Source: PNAI01 sp964575715
GTDB lineage: Bacteria > Pseudomonadota > Alphaproteobacteria > Rhizobiales > Xanthobacteraceae
Direction of reading: 5' to 3'
Length of the DNA stretch: 10,537 nucleotides
NCBI GenBank assembly: GCA_964575715.1
Contig: CAZNSG010000158.1
Location: forward strand, 1-10,537
The position numbers were made by a program, and so were the translations under genes. Positions 1 through 5,078 of the stretch are shown here, piece after piece. The notes under the pieces were generated by a model, which saw only the letters and a program-made list of their open reading frames with translations, was not told the origin of the DNA and did not search any database. The stretch's first letter is position 1, and every line of letters starts with the position of its first letter.

Positions 1-22
1 CGATTCCGGCATAATGTTCCAT
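1..22 (-). CDS. 5' end of a leftward gene running off the window (possibly ppk)
   Basis: An ATG on the minus strand (20-22) opens a frame reading MEHYAGI before the window ends. It is preceded by a purine-rich stretch, GAGGGACGACC, which puts a Shine-Dalgarno-like GAGGG about 6 nt from the start. The frame follows hdaA on the same strand, 124 bp downstream of its stop. From memory of rhizobial gene order, the gene after hdaA is often polyphosphate kinase (ppk), but seven residues cannot confirm that. The identity is inference and the start itself is only moderately supported. Confidence 0.35.
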
Positions 23-98
23 GGTCGTCCCTCGATGATGCTTGGAGCGGACCAAGTCCGACTCCGGTTTATTGACACCATCAGTTTGAGGGACGACC
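23..98 (-). promoter_or_regulatory. Nested inverted repeats overlapping the ribosome-binding site of the left-edge gene
   Basis: GGTCGTCCCTC (23-33) and GAGGGACGACC (88-98) are perfect 11-bp inverted repeats. On the minus strand the second arm is the GAGGGACGACC directly before the ATG at 22, so pairing would bury the ribosome-binding site. Between them lies a second imperfect hairpin, GGAGCGGAC (44-52) against GTCCGACTCC (56-65). Its arms resemble those of the palindromes at 8253-8370. The pairings are seen directly; a regulatory role is inference. Confidence 0.4.
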
Positions 99-146
99 GC
101 CCTGGCCGCTACCCGTCGGCCGGCCCGTTACCCCATCTACATTCCA

Positions 147-833
147 CTACCGCGCCGCCGCCGGCTCGCGAAAGAGTTCACCGGCCAGCACCCGCGTCAC
201 CGGCCGTTTCTGCCGCAAGGCCTCGCGGTCGAGCTGTTCCACCGCCGCGCGCGCGGCGGCAAACGAGCGTTCGATGCGGGTCATGAGATAGGCGACCAGA
301 CTCTCCTCCACCGCGAGCTGCCGGTCGGCGAAGAGTTTGACGATGACGGCGCGCAGCAGCGCGTCGTCCGGCGCAGCGATCTGGACCACCGGCAACGCCG
401 AGAACCGCGACGCAAGATCGCGCAGTTCGATCGCCAATGCAGTGGGCGGCACCCGCGCTGTGATCAGCAGCGAGGCCGCCTCCTCGCGCACCAGATTGAG
501 CAGATGGAACAGCGCGCGCTCGTCGAAGCGGCCGGCGGCAAGGTCCTCGACCACCAGCGCGCCGGTCGCAAGCCCGGCCGGAAGATTGACGCTGTCGAGC
601 GCGCGCGCCGCCACCAGCCGGGCACCGGAGGTCTGCGCCCAGATCGCCGCCAAGTGGCTCTTGCCCGCACCCTCCGGTCCCACCAGCAGCATCGCGCACT
701 CGGGCCAGTCGGGCCAGCGCTCGATCATTGCGAGTGCGGCCGCGTTCGATGGACCGCCCAGAAAATCCTCGCGCGCAAAACTCACGGCGTGATCGAGCGC
801 AAGCGCGAGCTGACGCGGAGCCAAACTCACCAT
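147..833 (-). CDS. hdaA: HdaA, DnaA-related regulator of replication initiation
   Basis: A 228-aa AAA+ protein related to DnaA that lacks the C-terminal DNA-binding domain. In the Hda/HdaA family, the protein bound to the DNA polymerase sliding clamp stimulates hydrolysis of DnaA-bound ATP and so prevents re-initiation. Visible elements: an N-terminal clamp-binding-like QLALAL (residues 8-13), Walker A GPEGAGKSH (52-60), Walker B ALVVED (92-97), sensor-1-like LLITAR (122-127), and a box VII-type arginine at R143 in ASRF. I chose the ATG at 833 because the upstream extension of the frame reads the AI-2E gene out of frame and lacks family character, whereas MVSLAPRQLALAL is a typical family N-terminus. 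The start lies 4 bp after the AI-2E stop, so the two are probably translationally coupled. Confidence 0.9.
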   Translation of the reverse strand: MVSLAPRQLALALDHAVSFAREDFLGGPSNAAALAMIERWPDWPECAMLLVGPEGAGKSHLAAIWAQTSGARLVAARALDSVNLPAGLATGALVVEDLAAGRFDERALFHLLNLVREEAASLLITARVPPTALAIELRDLASRFSALPVVQIAAPDDALLRAVIVKLFADRQLAVEESLVAYLMTRIERSFAAARAAVEQLDREALRQKRPVTRVLAGELFREPAAAR

Positions 834-837
834 GGCG

Positions 838-1905
838 TCAACTCGTTTCCCCACCCTGATGGAGCGGACTTGCAAGATATTGCCGCAAAGCGAAGCGGAC
901 CAGCACGCCGACGGCCGCCGCCAGCGGCACCGCCACCAACAGCCCGACAAACCCGAACAGATAGCCGAACGCGAACAATGCAAACATCAGCCAGACCGGA
1001 TGCAGCCCGATGCGCTCGCCGACCAGCTTGGGCGCCAGCACATAGCCTTCCAGCAGCTGGCCCACCACAAAGATTGTGAGAATGACGACAATCACCATCC
1101 AGCTTGGCCAGAACTGAGCGAGTGCGACACCGACCGCAACCACGAGACCGGTCAGCGACCCGACATAGGGGATGAAGCTCAGCAAGCCTGCCACAAAGCC
1201 GATCAGAAGACCGAAACTGAGTCCGGTCAACGCCAACGCGGCGGCATAATAGGCGCCAAGGATCAGGCAGATGCTGGTCTGCCCACGCACAAAGCCCGCG
1301 ATCGCCGCATCGATCTCGCGCGAGAGCCCCCGCACGGTCTCCCGTTGCGGCAGCGGCACCCATTTGTCGATCGCCGCAATCATGCGGTCCCAGTCGCACA
1401 GCAGATAGAAGGCGACAACCGGCGTCACCACCAGGAGCGATAGCAGCGACACCAGCGCCTGTCCTCCCGACCACAGCGAACGCAGGAAGGTGGCAATCCA
1501 GCCCGCACCCTGTGTCGCCAGCTCCCCGATCGACTTGCTCGCATCGGGCAGCCGTTCGCCCAATATCTTGGCAAGCCATGCGTGGCTGGGATCGGCGATC
1601 AGCGTTTGCAGCCGCGTCACATAGCCCGGCAATTTCTCGATGAAAGCGGAAAATTGGCCGACCAGAATCGGCGCGAGCAGGAGCACCAGCACGATCAGCG
1701 CAGCCAGCGCGAGCACAATGATGACCAGTCCCGCCACCGCCCGGTGAATCCCGAGCCGCTCCAGCCGGCGCGCCAAAGGATTGAGCAGATAGGCGAGCAC
1801 GATGCCGGCGACGAACGGCAGCAAGACCGGACTGAGCAGCCACAGCGCTGCGATCAGCACCAAGAGCGCTGCAACCCAGAACGCCATTTGCCGTTCGATC
1901 GTCAT
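838..1905 (-). CDS. AI-2E/PerM-family membrane transporter
   Basis: A 355-aa polytopic inner-membrane protein of the AI-2E transporter (PerM/YdgG/YhhT) family, with about eight hydrophobic segments. The N-terminal pair (about residues 8-40) is followed by an amphipathic, less hydrophobic middle. A hydrophobic C-terminal half follows, containing the family hallmark FIPYVG, preceded by GLLS. Members have been linked to autoinducer-2, permease or Na+/H+ antiport activity, so the substrate here is unknown. A GTG at 1917 would add four residues (VTTT). I prefer the ATG at 1905 because the GAGG at about -12 is usable for it but nearly touches the GTG. The gene sits between the phosphatidyltransferase and hdaA on the same strand, ending 4 bp before hdaA. 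Confidence 0.85.
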   Translation of the reverse strand: MTIERQMAFWVAALLVLIAALWLLSPVLLPFVAGIVLAYLLNPLARRLERLGIHRAVAGLVIIVLALAALIVLVLLLAPILVGQFSAFIEKLPGYVTRLQTLIADPSHAWLAKILGERLPDASKSIGELATQGAGWIATFLRSLWSGGQALVSLLSLLVVTPVVAFYLLCDWDRMIAAIDKWVPLPQRETVRGLSREIDAAIAGFVRGQTSICLILGAYYAAALALTGLSFGLLIGFVAGLLSFIPYVGSLTGLVVAVGVALAQFWPSWMVIVVILTIFVVGQLLEGYVLAPKLVGERIGLHPVWLMFALFAFGYLFGFVGLLVAVPLAAAVGVLVRFALRQYLASPLHQGGETS

Positions 1906-1946
1906 GGTCGTTGTCACCTCACGCCAGCACCGGCCGAATCATGGAA

Positions 1947-2492
1947 TCAATGGTTGGGTTCCGCCTCATTCATGTGACGCACCCACTCGGCGACATAGAA
2001 GCCGACCGAGAGCAAGGTCAATATGGCAACCATCGCCATCACAAACATGAGTAACCACTCCGCGTCGAACCCGAATCCAAACGCGGCGAGTACGAGGCCG
2101 GCGTAGATGATTTGCGCCGCGGTGTTGTACTTGGAGACTGCGTGCGGCTTCACCGTTACCGGCTTGTCCACGAGCCACGAGAGCAGAATCGCGCCCACGA
2201 TCATGAAGTCGCGCGAGACCACCAGAATCACGATCCAGCGCGGGATAATCCCATTGATGCCAAGCGTGATATAGATCGAGACAATCAACACCTTGTCGGC
2301 GAGCGGATCGAGATAGGCGCCGAGTTCGGTGGTCATACCGAAGCGTTTGGCAAGAAAGCCGTCGACGGCATCGCTGATGGCGGCCACCATGAACAGCAGA
2401 AAAGCAAAGCGCAGCTCTCCCGACGCGATCGCCCAGACGACGACCGGCACCAGAAGGATCCGCCCAAGCGTAATCAGATTTGGAATATTCAA
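1947..2492 (-). CDS. CDP-alcohol phosphatidyltransferase (PgsA/cardiolipin synthase type)
   Basis: A 181-aa integral membrane enzyme that transfers a phosphatidyl group from a CDP-diacylglycerol donor to an alcohol, making acidic phospholipid. The family motif D-G-x2-A-(R)-x8-G-x3-D-x3-D is present as DGFLAKR...G58...D62...D66, with K49 where Arg is usual. D41 and D44 begin the metal-binding set. The N-terminus NIPNLITLGRIL is typical of phosphatidylglycerophosphate synthases and of the eukaryotic-like cardiolipin synthases, so the acceptor could be glycerol-3-phosphate or phosphatidylglycerol. Rhizobia often carry another pgsA elsewhere, which makes a cardiolipin synthase plausible. The start is a TTG (2490-2492), chosen because family members begin at this point; the ribosome-binding site is weak (GGGGCGGCGG). 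It is the first gene of the leftward operon with AI-2E and hdaA. Confidence 0.85.
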   Translation of the reverse strand: MNIPNLITLGRILLVPVVVWAIASGELRFAFLLFMVAAISDAVDGFLAKRFGMTTELGAYLDPLADKVLIVSIYITLGINGIIPRWIVILVVSRDFMIVGAILLSWLVDKPVTVKPHAVSKYNTAAQIIYAGLVLAAFGFGFDAEWLLMFVMAMVAILTLLSVGFYVAEWVRHMNEAEPNH

Positions 2493-2567
2493 GCCGCCGC
2501 CCCGACCGCCGCATCACTCGGATCCACGCCGGCTGTCTAATCACCCGGCGCGCCGCTCGATCCGCCG

Positions 2568-2596
2568 GCACTATAGCGAACCATTGCGCATAGTGC
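2568..2596. promoter_or_regulatory. Dyad in the divergent spacer between the phosphatidyltransferase and purM
   Basis: GCACTAT (2568-2574) and ATAGTGC (2590-2596) form a perfect 7-bp inverted repeat. An inner GCG/CGC pair (2576-2578 with 2587-2589) continues it after one bulged base. The spacer (2493-2642) drives two divergent transcripts, and a TATAGT hexamer on the minus strand lies inside the dyad (2570-2575). On the plus strand a weak -35/-10 pair, TTGCGC (2584-2589) and TACTAC (2607-2612) with 17-bp spacing, overlaps the right arm. An operator or promoter role is inference. Confidence 0.3.
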
Positions 2597-2642
2597 GATT
2601 CCCGCTTACTACCCCGGCATCGGAAATGGACCATGAAAGATC

Positions 2643-3704
2643 ATGAAAGATAAGGGCCTCACCTATGCATCTTCTGGCGTCGACATCGATGCCGGAAACC
2701 GCATGGTGGAGCTGATCAAGCCGCTCCTCCGCGCCACCGCGCGTCCCGGCGCGGATGCCGAAATCGGCGGCTTCGGCGGTCTGTTCGATCTCAAGCGGGC
2801 GGGTTTTTCCGATCCGGTGCTGGTCGCCGGCACCGACGGGGTGGGCACCAAGGTCAAGATCGCGGTCGAGACCGGCCGGCATGATACGATCGGCATCGAC
2901 CTCGTCGCCATGTCGGTCAACGACCTCGTGGTGCAGGGCGCCGAACCGCTGTTCTTTCTCGACTACTTCGCCTGCGGCAAGCTCACGCCCGAAGTCGGCG
3001 CCGCCGTGGTGGCCGGCATCGCCGAGGGCTGCCGGCTGGCCGGCTGCGCGTTGATCGGCGGCGAGACCGCCGAGATGCCGGGCATCTATCAAGGCGATGA
3101 TTATGATCTCGCCGGTTTTGCCGTCGGTGCCGCCGAACGCGCGGAGCTGCTGCCGCGCAATGACCTGCGTCCAGGAGACGTCGTGCTCGGCATTGCATCG
3201 TCGGGCGTGCATTCCAACGGCTTCTCGCTCGTGCGCAAGGTCGCAGCCCATGTCCGGCTCACATGGGACGCGCCCGCCCCCTTCGATGGTTCGCGCAAGC
3301 TCGGCGAAGCCGTGCTCACTCCGACCCGGATCTATGTGAAATCCGCTCTCGCCGCGATCCGCCAAACGCGCGCCGTCAAGGCGTTCGCCCACATCACCGG
3401 CGGCGGTTTCCCCGACAACATTCCGCGCGTGCTGCCCAAGGGACTTGGCGTGCGGATCGATCTTGCGCGCGTGCCGGTGCTGCCGGTGTTCAAATGGCTC
3501 GCGCAGGCGGGCAATATCGCGGAGCCTGAAATGCTTCGCACATTCAATTGCGGTATCGGTATGGTCGCGGTGGTGCAACCGGATAAGGCCGATGCGGTTG
3601 CCGCAACGCTCTCGCGCCATGGTGAGAGCGTGATCATGCTCGGCGAAGTCACCGCCGACGAGAAGCACAGCGTCTCCTATGTCAACCGCCTTAATCTGAA
3701 GTGA
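2643..3704 (+). CDS. purM: PurM, phosphoribosylformylglycinamidine cyclo-ligase (AIR synthetase)
   Basis: A 353-aa cytoplasmic enzyme that performs ATP-dependent ring closure of FGAM to aminoimidazole ribonucleotide, the fifth step of de novo purine synthesis. Family signatures are intact: the early SSGVDIDAGNRMV segment (10-22), GTDGVGTK (63-70) in the ATP/phosphate-binding strand, GGETAEMPG (139-147), HITGGGFPDN (250-259) and FNCGIGM (301-307). Length is normal for the family. The start is the second of two ATGs inside a tandem 10-bp duplication. The ATG at 2633 is out of frame and encodes only six codons (see findings). The stop overlaps or abuts the purN start, so the two are one operon, a common arrangement in bacteria. 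Confidence 0.97.
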   Translation: MKDKGLTYASSGVDIDAGNRMVELIKPLLRATARPGADAEIGGFGGLFDLKRAGFSDPVLVAGTDGVGTKVKIAVETGRHDTIGIDLVAMSVNDLVVQGAEPLFFLDYFACGKLTPEVGAAVVAGIAEGCRLAGCALIGGETAEMPGIYQGDDYDLAGFAVGAAERAELLPRNDLRPGDVVLGIASSGVHSNGFSLVRKVAAHVRLTWDAPAPFDGSRKLGEAVLTPTRIYVKSALAAIRQTRAVKAFAHITGGGFPDNIPRVLPKGLGVRIDLARVPVLPVFKWLAQAGNIAEPEMLRTFNCGIGMVAVVQPDKADAVAATLSRHGESVIMLGEVTADEKHSVSYVNRLNLK

Positions 3705-3709
3705 CCGGC

Positions 3710-4321
3710 ATGTCCCGCAAGCGCGTCGCCGTTCTCATCTCGGGCCTCGGCTCCAACATGGCTGCGTTGATCGAGGCGGCCAAGGACAAGGATTACCCGG
3801 CCGGAATCGCGCTCGTTCTATCCAACCGGCCTGACGCTGCGGGTCTCATATTCGCGAAGCAAAATGGCGTCGCCACCGCGGTTGTCGATCACGTATTGTT
3901 CGGCAAGGACCGCCAATCCTTCGAGCGCACCTTGCAGGCGGTACTCGAACGCCATCGCATCGAGATTGTCTGCCTTGCCGGATTCATGCGGCTGCTTACG
4001 GAATCGTTTGTCAAAGCCTGGGCAGGCCGGCTGCTCAACATCCACCCGTCCCTGCTTCCCGCGTTCAAGGGTCTCGACACCCATGCCCGCGCGCTTGCCG
4101 CCGGCGTGAATATCCACGGCGCAACAGTGCATTTTGTGGTGCCGGAAATGGATTCCGGCCCGATCATCGCGCAGGCCGAGGTGCCGGTTGCCGAGAACGA
4201 CACGCCCGCAACACTGGCCGCGCGCGTGCTCGCGGCGGAGCACCGCATTTATCCGCAGGCGCTGCGTCTGGTCGCCGAGGGCCGCGCACAGATTTTGAAC
4301 GACCGCTGCATTGTTCGATGA
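3710..4321 (+). CDS. purN: PurN, phosphoribosylglycinamide formyltransferase
   Basis: A 203-aa 10-formyltetrahydrofolate-dependent GAR transformylase, the third step of purine synthesis. Visible: phosphate-binding loop ISGLGSN (10-16), SNR (38-40), the formyl-folate loop GFMRLL (91-96), catalytic N110 and H112 in NIHPSLLP (110-117), and D148 in MDSGPII. These match the Asn/His/Asp catalytic set of the family. Leu13 stands where Arg or Asn is more usual. A GTG at 3701 would overlap the purM stop as GTGA and add three residues. I prefer the ATG at 3710, five bases past the purM stop, because MSRKRVAVLISG is the natural N-terminus, although neither start has a strong ribosome-binding site. It is co-transcribed with purM. 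Confidence 0.95.
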   Translation: MSRKRVAVLISGLGSNMAALIEAAKDKDYPAGIALVLSNRPDAAGLIFAKQNGVATAVVDHVLFGKDRQSFERTLQAVLERHRIEIVCLAGFMRLLTESFVKAWAGRLLNIHPSLLPAFKGLDTHARALAAGVNIHGATVHFVVPEMDSGPIIAQAEVPVAENDTPATLAARVLAAEHRIYPQALRLVAEGRAQILNDRCIVR

Positions 4322-4392
4322 ATTGCGATGGTGAGGAAGACACTCATCGTACCGAAGAATTTCAACAACAGATCGAATAGCTGATCGATCAC

Positions 4393-4423
4393 ACCAAACA
4401 AAACCCCCGGCCGGAGCCGGGGG
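4393..4423 (-). terminator. Intrinsic terminator of cspA (stem also transcribed from the purN side)
   Basis: CCCCCGGC (4404-4411) pairs with GCCGGGGG (4416-4423) around a CGGA tetraloop, giving an 8-bp all-GC stem. Read on the minus strand it is followed at once by TTTTGTTTGG, a T-rich tail, about 50 nt after the cspA stop. On the plus strand, 83 nt after purN, it has no T tract, so termination there is less sure. A second 6-bp hairpin (4446-4460) lies between it and cspA. Confidence 0.75.
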
Positions 4424-4474
4424 CTACGGGAAACACCCGTTAAGTCCGAGCGAGGCTCGGGCGCGGTCTTTACG

Positions 4475-4678
4475 TCACGAGACCTTGAGGTTCTCAGCAG
4501 ACGTCTTGCCGCGATTTATTACCAGCTCGAACTCGACCGTCTGGCCTTCATTGAGGGAGCTTAGGCCCGCACGCTCGACGGCAGAGATGTGAACAAACAC
4601 ATCGCGGTCGCCGGTCGCCGGCTTGATGAACCCGTAACCCTTGGTGGGATTAAACCATTTGACGGTGCCTTTTTGCAT
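4475..4678 (-). CDS. cspA: Cold-shock domain protein, CspA family
   Basis: A 67-aa single cold-shock domain that binds single-stranded nucleic acid and in this family acts as an RNA chaperone. Nucleic-acid-binding motifs are intact: KGTVKWFN (3-10), RNP1-like KGYGFI (13-18) and RNP2-like VFVHI (27-31), with FEL at 50-52 in the last strands. Length and the absence of extra domains match CspA-type paralogues. Which paralogue, and whether it is cold-induced, cannot be told from the protein. AGGAG (complement of 4685-4689) lies 6 nt before the ATG. The gene stands alone, with a 396-bp upstream non-coding region and its own terminator. Confidence 0.95.
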   Translation of the reverse strand: MQKGTVKWFNPTKGYGFIKPATGDRDVFVHISAVERAGLSSLNEGQTVEFELVINRGKTSAENLKVS

Positions 4679-5078
4679 CGTCGTCTCCTAGTCTTAGTCT
4701 AGAGAAAAGTTGACGTGGTTTGTGCTCGCTGCACGCCGCGCCACAACCCGGCTTTTGGGGAAAGGGTCCGAGACGAACGTCAGAAGACGCGCAGCGGGCC
4801 AAACGGGCCAAAATCGAATTGCGCCGACAAATATTATGAAAATTACGGCCTAAGCAAGGCCGCAAATTTATATCCGCGCCCCTCACGCTTCATGCTGTCG
4901 CAGTCATGACGGCGCGCGGATGCGAAAATCGCAAATGGTCACACCCTTGATGCGGCAATTAAAATCTAAAAAATTACGCTGTAACTTTCCGCCATAAGGT
5001 TCGAGGCGATAACCAAGCGTTTACCTTCCCGCAAGACAGTGGCGCGATAGCCATCAATGAGCGTTTGACATCGGATTG
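4679..5078 (-). other. 400-bp spacer upstream of cspA: probable promoter and leader
   Basis: No recognisable gene. The direction of flanking genes makes it the cspA upstream region and the 3' flank of the molybdoenzyme gene. It contains AT-rich blocks (about 4826-4880 and 4959-4985), a hairpin CGGCCT/AGGCCG (4846-4851 and 4857-4862), a tandem CGGGCCAAA repeat (4795-4803, 4804-4812), and on the minus strand TGACGTTCGTC (complement of 4772-4782). The last begins like the E. coli cold box, which may be chance. Long leaders are common for cspA genes, but I cannot place the transcription start. Confidence 0.4.

Noticed and set aside
72..77. Perfect TTGACA on the plus strand
   Set aside because: No -10 lies at 16-18 bp and no plus-strand gene follows; hdaA is antisense there.
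14..286. Plus-strand 90-codon frame at the left edge
   Set aside because: It overlaps the 3' half of the spacer and the end of hdaA antisense, has biased Pro/Arg composition and no ribosome-binding site.
2571..3668. 365-codon minus-strand frame antisense to purM
   Set aside because: It mirrors purM codon structure in high-GC DNA; purM on the plus strand has every family motif.
4328..4384. 18-codon frame MVRKTLIVPKNFN after purN
   Set aside because: Too short, no clear ribosome-binding site, and it lies in the convergent purN-cspA gap before a terminator; no evidence of coding.
5065..5070. TTGACA on the plus strand next to the molybdoenzyme stop
   Set aside because: No matching -10 and nothing but antisense sequence downstream.
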